Of a stretch of DNA of 64,000 nt, positions 16,181-25,111 are shown one piece after another (position 1 is the first letter of the stretch; each line of letters opens with the position of its first letter). The translations under genes and the position numbers were made by a program. The stretch is from Bacteroides acidifaciens (GTDB lineage Bacteria > Bacteroidota > Bacteroidia > Bacteroidales > Bacteroidaceae): assembly GCF_903181435.1 (NCBI RefSeq), contig NZ_CAEUHO010000001.1, positions 2,046,001 to 2,110,000 on the forward strand, in the 5' to 3' direction. The notes below the pieces were generated by a model. It was not told the origin of the DNA and did no database searches. It saw only the letters and a program-made list of their open reading frames with translations.

Positions 16181-19100
16181 TCTGTGTACCTTTGGCGGCA
16201 TAGCGGTGTATCCTACACCTGCAATGGCTACCGTAGCACAATCTCCGACTATCAAGGTTCGTGGTCAGGTTATCGACGAACAAGGTGAACCCATGCCAGG
16301 GGCTACCGTCAGGATTAAAAATGGACAAGGCGGAACCATCACCGACTTAGACGGAAACTTCCAACTGGAGGTTCCCGGAAACGCTACCCTTTTGATAAGC
16401 TATGTGGGCTTCAAGGAACGTGAAGTGGCTGTTCGCAATCGTGCTATTATTGAAGGCATCCAGTTGCAAGCCGATAATAAGATGCTTGAACAAGTGGTTG
16501 TCGTAGGTTATGGTACACAAAAGAAATCCGACTTAACCGGTTCCGTTGCCGTGGTAGATGCGGAAGCCTTGAAACAGACATCAAACTCCAACATCTCCAC
16601 CATGCTCGAAGGTAAGGTTTCCGGCGTGCAAGTCACCTCCGACGGACAGCCTGGTGCCGATCCCACCGTTCGCATCCGTGGTGTCGGGTCTTTCGGCGAC
16701 ACCTCTCCTCTTTATGTTATCGACGGGGTTCCCATGGGTACTTCCATTCGCGATTTCTCCTCAAACGATATTGAAACCATCCAAGTGCTGAAGGATGCTT
16801 CTGCTGCTGCCATCTACGGTTCGCGCGCTGCCAATGGTGTGATTATCATCACTACCAAACGCGGACAAAAAGACCAACCGCTGAAAGTGGATTACAATGG
16901 ATACTTCGGTGTGGATAATATCCCTAAGGGTGTCTATGATGTAATGAATGCTGACCAGTACAGCCAGTACATCGGTCAGGCGGCCGCAAACTCCAACACT
17001 CCGTTGCCAACGGGATACAAGCTTGACAGCGAAACCGGAAAATACCATTTCCAAGATGACACCAACACTAACTGGTTTGACGAGGTATTCAAAACGGGTA
17101 TCCGTCAAAACCACAATGTGAACCTCTCCGGAGGTGGCGCTCATAACACCTATAATATATCATTAGACTATTTCAACCAAAAAGGGACTCTCGAAGGTGC
17201 CGGTCCTAACTACGAACGTTATACGGCGCGTGTCAACAACACCATGGAGACTAAGTTCATAAAGTTCCAGACCAGCCTTGTTTACTCCCACTCCGACCAA
17301 GACAACATGGGCTTGTCGAATGCTTCCGAATACGTTCAAGGCTTGTATGGTGATGTTACCAATGTGCTGCGTGGCACCTTACTGATGCAGCCCACCATCA
17401 AGGCATACGATTCTTCTACATGGGTACTTGATAACTTGGTGGGAATCGCCAACAACTTCAATTATGACGCTTACGGCTACGGCGTATACTACGATACCGT
17501 GCATGGTGACATCTCCGCTTCCAACCCGTTGCTGGTAAATAACCTGCTGAAACGCAACACTCGCGTGGATCGTTTCGTGGGAACCGGATCTGCCGATGTG
17601 GATATCCTCAAAATGATTGGCGTTGACAACAAAAATCATAAGCTCAACTATAAAGTCAACCTCTCTTACAGCAAAACCCATTGCAAGGACTTTACTTGGA
17701 TTCCGGCATGGGTGCAAAGCAACCGTGTGTACTTGGCCAAGAGCAACGAACGACTCACCAAAGGGTCGCGCGACTATTCGGATGCTTTAATAGAGAACGT
17801 GATTACTTACGATGGCACGATAGGCAAGCATCATATCAACGTATTGGCAGGCCAGACTTACGAAGAAGAAGACACCGACCTGCTGACCGGATGGGGAATC
17901 AACTTCACCGAACCTTATTTCCTACAACTCCAGAATGCTTCCGATACGTATTCTGAAAGCTACGAATACAAGCATTCAATCCTCTCTTACATCGGTCGTA
18001 TCAATTACAATTACGATGACAGATACTTATTCTCGGCAACAGTGCGCCGGGATGGCAGTTCCCGCCTGACCAGAAATATCCGTTGGGGAACTTTCCCTTC
18101 CGTCTCTGTGGGTTGGCGTTTCGACAAGGAAAAATTCTTCCCTTTCGACCAAAATGTCGTAAACCTGTTCAAGGTGCGTGCCAGCTATGGTGAACTCGGT
18201 AACGAGAATATCGGCGAGTATATGTATCAGGCTGTCATGTCGCGCAACAACATGACTTACAATTTCAACGGTAACGTAGTGACCGGTTCTGCCGTTTCCA
18301 CTTTCGTGGACAATAACTTGGCATGGGAGAAAAAGAAGACCTACAACATGGGTATCGACCTTGCCTTGTTTAACAATCGCTTGGAATTCACAGCCGAATG
18401 GTACAAGAATACCAGCGAAGACCTGCTGTATGCTGTCCCAGTTCCCGAACAAGCCGGTGTATCCAATACCACCGTTACGATGAATGCCGCCTCGATGAAC
18501 AACTCCGGTTTTGAGTTCTCGGCTACCTACCGTAACCGCGATCGTGACTTCAAGTATGAAATTTCGGCTAACCTCAGCACGTTGCGCAACCGCGTAACTT
18601 CGCTAGGCTTTGGTACCGACTCTTACATCTCTGGAGCATACATTACCAATGTAGGCCAAGAAATAGGCCAGTTCTACGGCTGGGCTTATGAGGGCATTGC
18701 CCGCACACAGGAAGACTTGGACAACCACGCCACTCAAGAGGGTGCCCAGATTGGTGACTGCCTTTATAAGGACATAAGCGGACCGGACGGTAAACCCGAC
18801 GGTAAAATAGACGCCAACGACCAAGTGGTACTGGGTAGCGGTATGCCTAAGATTCATTTCGGCCTTAATGCCCGTTTTGAATACAAGCGTTTCGACTTGA
18901 GCATTGCTACCTTCGGTGCGCTGAACTATCACGTCAGCGACGACATCTACAACTCGCTTAACTCTTGCTACGGCTGGGGAAACAAAGAGGTGGGTATGCT
19001 CGATGCCAACCGCTTTAGCGAAGACGGCAGCACTTACCTTTCCAACGTGCCACGCACCTATGTCACCAACAGTGCCAGCTTGGGTTGGAACGATCTCTTT

Positions 19101-19355
19101 AGCTCACGCAAGATTCAGAACGCAGCCTACTGGAAGATTGCCAATGTAGAATTAGGCTACAACTTCCCCAACGAGTGGTTCGGTAAATATGTATCTGATG
19201 TACGCTTATACGTATCAGCACAAAATCTTCACACATTCACCGGCTATCACGGTTATAATGTAGACTATGCGGGAGGAACTTTCACCCCGGGATACAACTT
19301 CTGTTCTTATCCTACTGCACGCACTTTCATGTGTGGCGTTCACTTTACATTCTAA
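16146..19355 (+). CDS. susC: SusC-family TonB-dependent outer membrane transporter
   Basis: 1069 aa. After the signal peptide (about 1-28) comes a carboxypeptidase-D-like regulatory domain (IKVRGQVIDEQGEPMPGATV, about 37-120). The plug domain follows, with QVVVVGYGTQKKSDLTGSV (about 117-135) and VRIRGVGSFGDTSPLYVIDGVP (about 177-198). The rest, from about 300, is the 22-strand barrel ending in an aromatic residue (HFTF). No STN domain is present, so anti-sigma signalling is not expected; control is by the HTCS. With SusD it should form the pedal-bin complex that imports arabino-oligosaccharides. First gene of the plus PUL operon. Only one SusC/D pair is present here. Confidence 0.96.
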   Translation: MRKHLFFSVMLSLCTFGGIAVYPTPAMATVAQSPTIKVRGQVIDEQGEPMPGATVRIKNGQGGTITDLDGNFQLEVPGNATLLISYVGFKEREVAVRNRAIIEGIQLQADNKMLEQVVVVGYGTQKKSDLTGSVAVVDAEALKQTSNSNISTMLEGKVSGVQVTSDGQPGADPTVRIRGVGSFGDTSPLYVIDGVPMGTSIRDFSSNDIETIQVLKDASAAAIYGSRAANGVIIITTKRGQKDQPLKVDYNGYFGVDNIPKGVYDVMNADQYSQYIGQAAANSNTPLPTGYKLDSETGKYHFQDDTNTNWFDEVFKTGIRQNHNVNLSGGGAHNTYNISLDYFNQKGTLEGAGPNYERYTARVNNTMETKFIKFQTSLVYSHSDQDNMGLSNASEYVQGLYGDVTNVLRGTLLMQPTIKAYDSSTWVLDNLVGIANNFNYDAYGYGVYYDTVHGDISASNPLLVNNLLKRNTRVDRFVGTGSADVDILKMIGVDNKNHKLNYKVNLSYSKTHCKDFTWIPAWVQSNRVYLAKSNERLTKGSRDYSDALIENVITYDGTIGKHHINVLAGQTYEEEDTDLLTGWGINFTEPYFLQLQNASDTYSESYEYKHSILSYIGRINYNYDDRYLFSATVRRDGSSRLTRNIRWGTFPSVSVGWRFDKEKFFPFDQNVVNLFKVRASYGELGNENIGEYMYQAVMSRNNMTYNFNGNVVTGSAVSTFVDNNLAWEKKKTYNMGIDLALFNNRLEFTAEWYKNTSEDLLYAVPVPEQAGVSNTTVTMNAASMNNSGFEFSATYRNRDRDFKYEISANLSTLRNRVTSLGFGTDSYISGAYITNVGQEIGQFYGWAYEGIARTQEDLDNHATQEGAQIGDCLYKDISGPDGKPDGKIDANDQVVLGSGMPKIHFGLNARFEYKRFDLSIATFGALNYHVSDDIYNSLNSCYGWGNKEVGMLDANRFSEDGSTYLSNVPRTYVTNSASLGWNDLFSSRKIQNAAYWKIANVELGYNFPNEWFGKYVSDVRLYVSAQNLHTFTGYHGYNVDYAGGTFTPGYNFCSYPTARTFMCGVHFTF

Positions 19356-19393
19356 TCGTTACTATCTAGTACCAAATACTAAAAACATTTCTT

Positions 19394-21145
19394 ATGAAAC
19401 TAAATAAATATTCACTTGCTCTCATTTTGGGATTTAGCACGCTGTTTTCTTGCAGTGACAGAATGGATTTGTTGAATCCCAACCAGCAAACCTCCAGTAC
19501 TTTCGGCTTCAATGCCGATGATTTGGAGGAAAGTGTGATTGCTGCCTACAACCACATCCGTATGGAGGGTTCCTATGCCCGTGTAGGCTACACCATCGAC
19601 GTGTGCCGTGGCGATGAAGCCTGGAACTCTTCACAAGTGTGGTATCTCCCTTTCGATGACCTTAACGCAGAAGTCACCTCGGACATCACATGGTGGCCTT
19701 GGCGGGAATGGTACTACACCATCAACGTATGCAACTTCGCCATTGCGCGTTGCGGTGAGGACAACAGCCTACTTTCTGATAAAATGAAACGCATCAAAGG
19801 ACAAGTGCTTTTCCTACGTGGCCTATCGTACTACAACTTGGTTGGTTATTATCAGAATCCACCTCTCATCACAGATTATACCACCTATTCATCATTGGAC
19901 GGACTTTATACCTCCAACAGCACATACAACGACGTACTCGATCAGGTGGAAAAAGATTTCCATGAGGCGATGGCATTGCTTCCTTCCCGTGATGAAGGCG
20001 GTGAATGGGCTGGCGGACGCGCCACCTGTGGTGCTGCGGCGGGCTATTATGCCCGTGCCTTAATGATGCGCCAGAAATACAGCGATGCGCTCACGGTGCT
20101 GAAAGATATCATCGGCAAGAAATACGGCACCTATCGGCTGATGCCCAACTATGGTGATAACTTCCGAGAAGGTTCGGCATACGAGAACAATGCAGAAAGT
20201 CTCTTCGAAGTGCAGTACCTCGACTATGGTTCGCAAGGCACCGACGACGAGTGGACTCCAGTTAATACAAGCCCCAATGCTACACAAGGTTCGGCCATTG
20301 AGAGCAACTTTGGTCCCGGTAACTACGGAGGATGGGCCGATATTTCTGCTTCTCCATGGCTCTATCAACTCTTCAAAAGCGAACGTACTACCAATGGTAA
20401 ACTCGATCCCAGGCTCTATTGGACTATCGGAACCTACGAAAATGACTGGGCGGATTTCGAGTATGGTAATGTAGCTTATACGCATACACTTACAGCCACC
20501 GACAACATCGTGACCAACAACACTTATGGCGGTTTGCCGATTGCCAAATTCACAAATCTCCGTATCGGTCTGTACAGCACTATCATTACAGGATTGCACG
20601 ATGGCATCAACCTGCGCCTGATGCGCTATTCTGATGTGCTGCTACGTGCTGCCGAATGCGAAAACGAGGTCAATGGTCCCACACAGCAAGCTATCGACTG
20701 GATCAACGAGGTGCGTGGGCGCGTCGGTCTGGCAGACTTAAAACTCGAAGACTTCGACACGGCTGACAAACTCTTTGAACAGATAGCCAATGTGGAACGT
20801 CCTAAGGAGTTCGGCTGCGAATTTGGCCGAGGCTTCGACCTCATCCGCTGGGGCTTCTTCTATGACAGCGGCCGCTTGCAGCAACTCAAGGAACACGGCA
20901 CGGTACGCCGCTCTACAGTGGGAGTAAAGGATCCTGTGAACTACAGCGATATAGCAAACGATTCTGAACTGAAGAGCACTTTCGACACCTACATATCCGG
21001 ACACGAATTCCTGCCCATTGTGCAGCAATTGATGAACAACAATCCGAATCTGAAAGGCAACTCTGCCAACTATAGTACAGATAACTCCACTTACTTCCGG
21101 GAAAGCGGGTGTAAAGTGCGTCCGGTTGTAGATTTAAGCAAGTAA
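19394..21145 (+). CDS. susD: SusD/RagB-family surface glycan-binding lipoprotein
   Basis: 583 aa with a lipoprotein signal peptide (lipobox LFSC, Cys near residue 20) followed by SDRMD, an acidic stretch compatible with surface export. The N-terminal TPR-rich half includes LRGLSYYNLVGYYQNPP (near 137), the recurrent SusD motif, and ATCGAAAGYYARALM. The C-terminal half has LRLMRYSDVLLRAAECENE (near 405) and ERPKEFGCEFGRGFDLIRWG (near 465), both standard in the family. It starts 38 bp after susC and closes the SusC barrel as a lid. Arabinan specificity is inferred from the locus. Confidence 0.95.
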   Translation: MKLNKYSLALILGFSTLFSCSDRMDLLNPNQQTSSTFGFNADDLEESVIAAYNHIRMEGSYARVGYTIDVCRGDEAWNSSQVWYLPFDDLNAEVTSDITWWPWREWYYTINVCNFAIARCGEDNSLLSDKMKRIKGQVLFLRGLSYYNLVGYYQNPPLITDYTTYSSLDGLYTSNSTYNDVLDQVEKDFHEAMALLPSRDEGGEWAGGRATCGAAAGYYARALMMRQKYSDALTVLKDIIGKKYGTYRLMPNYGDNFREGSAYENNAESLFEVQYLDYGSQGTDDEWTPVNTSPNATQGSAIESNFGPGNYGGWADISASPWLYQLFKSERTTNGKLDPRLYWTIGTYENDWADFEYGNVAYTHTLTATDNIVTNNTYGGLPIAKFTNLRIGLYSTIITGLHDGINLRLMRYSDVLLRAAECENEVNGPTQQAIDWINEVRGRVGLADLKLEDFDTADKLFEQIANVERPKEFGCEFGRGFDLIRWGFFYDSGRLQQLKEHGTVRRSTVGVKDPVNYSDIANDSELKSTFDTYISGHEFLPIVQQLMNNNPNLKGNSANYSTDNSTYFRESGCKVRPVVDLSK

Positions 21146-21193
21146 ATAAACTTAGAAAAGGTTTCAACCCATTACCTATTAAAAATTAAGACA

Positions 21194-22987
21194 ATGAGAT
21201 TACTAAAAAAAATAGCATACGCTTGCTATTCCGTAACCTTTGGGTTACTGGCATTGACAGGCTGTACGGATGGCGAACTTTATGACGTAAACGCCCCCGA
21301 CTGGATTTCCGATAAGATACAGGAAATTGAAGATTCGAAGAAACAACCGGAAGAGGAGGTGCTTGAGGGCATGCAAGAAGATGTGTACACCATCGGAAAT
21401 ACAGATTTCACCTCCGGTTGGTGGGCTGCTTTCTCCAAGTATTACGTGGTACCCGATGGCGAAAAGTGGAATGCGGTGTTCAATCTCCACATCAACCCGG
21501 CCGATAACACGTATTACAAGAACTTTGTCCTTGTAATCACCAACGATGCAGATCGTGGAGGTACAGGATACACTGAATACGGAGCCATCCGCTTTGACTT
21601 CGCAGCAGCCCTCAATTCCGAGTGGGGCGATTATATCGATAGGCAATACATCTCGAGTACGTTGATTTTCAGTCCCGACGAAAGCGACATAGATACCAAT
21701 GTACAGAAATTGGGCGGTAAGGTGACACTTACCGTAGATCGCACCAGCGAAAATGCTTTCACCGTAAAGATAACCAACAGCGAGGTGACTAAAACTTACA
21801 AACAGCCATACAAGGAAGAAAATCTTAACACCGATGCAAGCAACGCCAATATCCGCTGCTTCTTGGTTACCGAAGGCTCTTACATCGACTTCTTGCAAAC
21901 CAACATCGTCCCTATTGGGGGCCTTACTTCTGCCGAAGACAAGAATCCGGTATCGATGGTGCTGCAAGACGTACCCGAACTAATCAACGTAGGTACTCCG
22001 CTCGAAGAAGCCATGGCTGATGTCTCGGCCATCGTCACCTTTGAAGAGGGAGTGACCAAAAACGTATCAGCTGCCGAACTCACATTCTCTGCCATCCCCG
22101 ATATGGAACAACCGGGTGTAAAAACTCTTGTGGCCATCTACAATAAGACCTTTAAGGGTGAGAATTGCGATAAGCCGATTATGGCTAGTACTACCTTTGA
22201 AGCTGTGGAAAAGATTGCATCCATCGAAGTGACTACCCTACCCTCGCACACGCGATACTATTATTATACTTCGGCAGCTACCACGAGCTTGACGGACCGG
22301 ACAATGGTCTTCGACCCGACAGGTCTAGTGGTTACGGCAACTTACACCGATGGAAGTACAAGAACCGTCGACAACGCGAGACTCAGCTTCTCCGCCGTTC
22401 CCGCGAAGCCCGGTTCTCAGAGCGTTACCATTACCGCTGGAGAAGAAGTCACCGCAACAGTAGAGGTTACCGTCTCTGAATCTACAACTTCTGCAGTGAC
22501 AAACTCAACTAACATGGTAGGAGTTGAAGACAACTCAACGGGTTGGTGGACAGTTTTCTCAGACGACTTCAATGTAGCTGCGGGCGAGACAAAGTCCATC
22601 ACCTTCACTAACCACAGCAATAGAACTGCCAATCATTGCAACTTCGTTGTGATTCTCCGTAAAACCAATAAAGCCGAATACGCAGTGGTTCGCGCTGACA
22701 ATTATGGATGGGACGGAAATGCAGATGACGGTATTGGATACGAAGCCTGCATTCACAACGGAACACAAGGTGACTGGGGCACTTGGCTTAGTGGAATGGA
22801 TGGTGCCCAAGTAACAATCTATGTAACGAACTGCGGCAATGGCACCACCGACGTTCAGGCAGTGATGGAGGGTACTACAGGCACCACTTCTACCCAGTAC
22901 TATTTAGGTATCAACACAGTAGATCCCAGCGACCTGAACTTCGCATTGACCATTGAAGGTGGTCATCTCGTCTTCAATAATAATTAA
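21194..22987 (+). CDS. SusE-position surface glycan-binding lipoprotein with duplicated GWW module and Ig-like linkers
   Basis: 597 aa, lipoprotein (lipobox LTGC followed by TDGE). Four modules can be read. An N-terminal beta-sandwich-like module starts with TSGWWAAFSKYY (about 73-84). Two Ig-like (Big_3-type) modules follow at about 255-330 and 340-430, each with an LTFSAIP/LSFSAVP strand. A C-terminal module begins STGWWTVFSDDF (about 447-458). First and last modules share the GWWxxFS opening and a similar downstream layout (NFVLVITND versus NFVVILRKT), indicating an internal duplication. Position after susD and the lipid anchor suggest a surface glycan-binding protein presenting two binding sites. 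No enzymatic residues recognised. Confidence 0.75.
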   Translation: MRLLKKIAYACYSVTFGLLALTGCTDGELYDVNAPDWISDKIQEIEDSKKQPEEEVLEGMQEDVYTIGNTDFTSGWWAAFSKYYVVPDGEKWNAVFNLHINPADNTYYKNFVLVITNDADRGGTGYTEYGAIRFDFAAALNSEWGDYIDRQYISSTLIFSPDESDIDTNVQKLGGKVTLTVDRTSENAFTVKITNSEVTKTYKQPYKEENLNTDASNANIRCFLVTEGSYIDFLQTNIVPIGGLTSAEDKNPVSMVLQDVPELINVGTPLEEAMADVSAIVTFEEGVTKNVSAAELTFSAIPDMEQPGVKTLVAIYNKTFKGENCDKPIMASTTFEAVEKIASIEVTTLPSHTRYYYYTSAATTSLTDRTMVFDPTGLVVTATYTDGSTRTVDNARLSFSAVPAKPGSQSVTITAGEEVTATVEVTVSESTTSAVTNSTNMVGVEDNSTGWWTVFSDDFNVAAGETKSITFTNHSNRTANHCNFVVILRKTNKAEYAVVRADNYGWDGNADDGIGYEACIHNGTQGDWGTWLSGMDGAQVTIYVTNCGNGTTDVQAVMEGTTGTTSTQYYLGINTVDPSDLNFALTIEGGHLVFNNN

Positions 22988-23008
22988 TTTCTTTATCATC
23001 CATACCAA

Positions 23009-24940
23009 ATGAAAAAACTAACATTTTTATTAATATCCCTGCTGACGGTCTTTGTTTTTGCAGCTTGCTCCGATGGGCTGGACAATATCGAATACAATAG
23101 AAACAGCGATATAGCCATAGCCACCCCCGAAGTAACTGCAACCACAGGCACCTCGCTGACTGTCACTTCATCGATCACTGGCAATCTGAATAACGTAGTC
23201 AAGAAGGGCTTTTGCTACAGTGTCAATGCACAGAACCCAACCATCAAAGATAACATAGTGGATGCCGACGAGAATTTCAGCGCCACGATTTCCGGATTGA
23301 CGGGCAATACCTCTTACTATATCCGTGCTTATGTCTACGGTAACAGCCGTTATACCTATTCGGATGTGCTCACGGCAACAACAGAAAGCCAAAGCCTTGA
23401 CGAACAACTCAAAAACTACGTGGCACCCACCTATGAAGACAATTACGTGGACATAGCTGCCTGGAACCAACGCAGTAAATGGAACTTGGCCAACGTTCAT
23501 GACCCCACAGTGATGAAAGCAGATGACGGATATTATTATATGTATCAGACAGATGCTTCTTACGGAAATGCACACTCCGGTAACGGACATTTCCATGCAC
23601 GGCGTTCACGTGACCTTGTCAACTGGGAATATCTCGGAGCAACCATGACCGAAACTCCTCCTACTTGGATTAAAGAGAAGCTGAATGCCTATCGTGAAGA
23701 AATGGGACTGGAGCCTATCGAAAGCCCTTCTTATGGTTATTGGGCTCCGGTTGCCCGCAAAGTTGCTACCGGCAAATACCGGATGTACTACTCCATCGTG
23801 ATTACCAACTACATCAAAACAGGCAAACCGGAAATAGAAAACAACGGAAACTTCGACGGTTCATGGACCGAACGCGCCTTCATCGGACTGATGGAAACAG
23901 CCGACCCGGCAAGCAATATCTGGGAAGACAAGGGTTTCGTTGTTTGCTCTGCCAGTGATAAAGGCAAAACGGATTACTTACGTCCAAGTACCGGCGATTG
24001 GAACGGTTATTTCAAGATCAATGCTATCGACCCGACCTATATTATTACTGAGAACGGAGAACACTGGATGATCTATGGCTCATGGCACAGTGGTATCGCT
24101 GCTTTACAACTAAATCCGGAAGATGGCAAGCCACTAAATGCTTTAGGCAAACCCTGGAATATTACGGGAGATGATAACTCCGGCTATGGAAAAATCATAG
24201 CCAAACGTGGTAGCAGCCGCTGGCAAGCATCTGAAGGACCGGAAATTATTTATCGCAACGGTTATTATTATCTTTTCCTGGCTTATGGCACATTATCCGT
24301 AGAATACAACACACGTGTTTGCCGCTCTGCCAACATTGATGGGCCTTACGTAGATATAGACGGAAACTCTGCCATGGGTAACGGCGAGCTATATCCGATA
24401 CTGACTGCCCCTTACAAGTTCAATAATAGCTACGGTTGGGTAGGTATCTCTCACTGTGGTATATTCGATGATGGAGAAGGCAACTGGTTCTATACCTCTC
24501 AAGGGCGTTTCCCTGTGAATGTGGGTGGAAATGAACACTCAAATGCTATCATGATGGGACATGTCCGCAGTATCCGTTGGGATGCCAATGGCTGGCCTCT
24601 CGTTATGCCCGAAAGATACGGAGCAGTGCCACAAGTACCTATCACAGAAGCTGAAATAGCAGGAGATTGGGAACATTTGGCATTAACGGCAGCCGGTGTA
24701 AGTACTCAAAGGGCTTCCGAAACAATGACTTACGACCTCAGTACTCATAAAATAACTACAGGCAGCTGGAAAAGTGCCACATGGACATTTGATGAAGCCG
24801 CACAAACAATAACAACAAGTTCCGGAGTCGTACTTTACCTGCAACGTGAAGTAGACTGGGAAGTTACTCCCAGAACGCATACCATCGTTTATGCTGCCCA
24901 CGGTACACAAAAGACTTATTGGGGAAAGAAAATCCAATAA
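23009..24940 (+). CDS. Surface GH43 endo-1,5-alpha-L-arabinanase lipoprotein
   Basis: 643 aa. Lipoprotein signal peptide (lipobox VFAAC near residue 19) followed by SDGLD, so surface exposure is likely. Residues about 30-130 form an FN3-like beta-sandwich (GFCYSVNAQNPT, SYYIRAYVYG) that probably acts as a spacer. The GH43 domain follows with Asp165 in NVHDPTVMK, Asp341 in AIDPTYIIT and Glu412 in SEGPEIIYR. MIYGSWHSGIAALQL and VGISHCGIF are characteristic of arabinanases. The C-terminal beta-rich domain resembles GH43_C. It would make the first endo cut in arabinan at the cell surface and feed SusC/D. Last gene of the operon, followed by a strong terminator. Confidence 0.9.
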   Translation: MKKLTFLLISLLTVFVFAACSDGLDNIEYNRNSDIAIATPEVTATTGTSLTVTSSITGNLNNVVKKGFCYSVNAQNPTIKDNIVDADENFSATISGLTGNTSYYIRAYVYGNSRYTYSDVLTATTESQSLDEQLKNYVAPTYEDNYVDIAAWNQRSKWNLANVHDPTVMKADDGYYYMYQTDASYGNAHSGNGHFHARRSRDLVNWEYLGATMTETPPTWIKEKLNAYREEMGLEPIESPSYGYWAPVARKVATGKYRMYYSIVITNYIKTGKPEIENNGNFDGSWTERAFIGLMETADPASNIWEDKGFVVCSASDKGKTDYLRPSTGDWNGYFKINAIDPTYIITENGEHWMIYGSWHSGIAALQLNPEDGKPLNALGKPWNITGDDNSGYGKIIAKRGSSRWQASEGPEIIYRNGYYYLFLAYGTLSVEYNTRVCRSANIDGPYVDIDGNSAMGNGELYPILTAPYKFNNSYGWVGISHCGIFDDGEGNWFYTSQGRFPVNVGGNEHSNAIMMGHVRSIRWDANGWPLVMPERYGAVPQVPITEAEIAGDWEHLALTAAGVSTQRASETMTYDLSTHKITTGSWKSATWTFDEAAQTITTSSGVVLYLQREVDWEVTPRTHTIVYAAHGTQKTYWGKKIQ

Positions 24941-24962
24941 ACGCTCATTGATAATCTTCAAG

Positions 24963-25003
24963 AAACTGCTTCCGGAATTTTGATACCCGGAAGCAGTTTT
25001 TTT
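24963..25003 (+). terminator. Intrinsic terminator of the susC operon
   Basis: A perfect 13-bp stem, AAACTGCTTCCGG (24963-24975) with CCGGAAGCAGTTT (24987-24999), an 11-nt loop and seven T residues. It is 22 bp after the GH43 stop and separates the PUL from the arabinose operon. Confidence 0.9.
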
Positions 25004-25030
25004 CTCTTTTATGCTGCATAACATATAAGA

Positions 25031-25069
25031 GTGTATTTGATACACCGAACGAAAGTGTTACTTTTACAC
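25031..25069 (+). promoter_or_regulatory. Arabinose operon promoter covered by two palindromic operators (candidate AraR sites)
   Basis: Site 1 is GTGTATTTGATACAC (25031-25045), a perfect 6-3-6 palindrome. Site 2 is GTGTTACTTTTACAC (25055-25069), a near palindrome with the same ends. Their centres are 24 bp apart. A -33 TTTG (25036-25039) lies inside site 1 and a -7-like TACTTTTA (25059-25066) inside site 2, 19 bp apart, so a bound repressor would block both promoter elements. The Nudix-type AraR encoded in the same operon is the obvious candidate. Confidence 0.7.
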
Positions 25070-25111
25070 CCAAATTAAGATAAGCATCTCATTTACATTA
25101 AAAATAAAACC

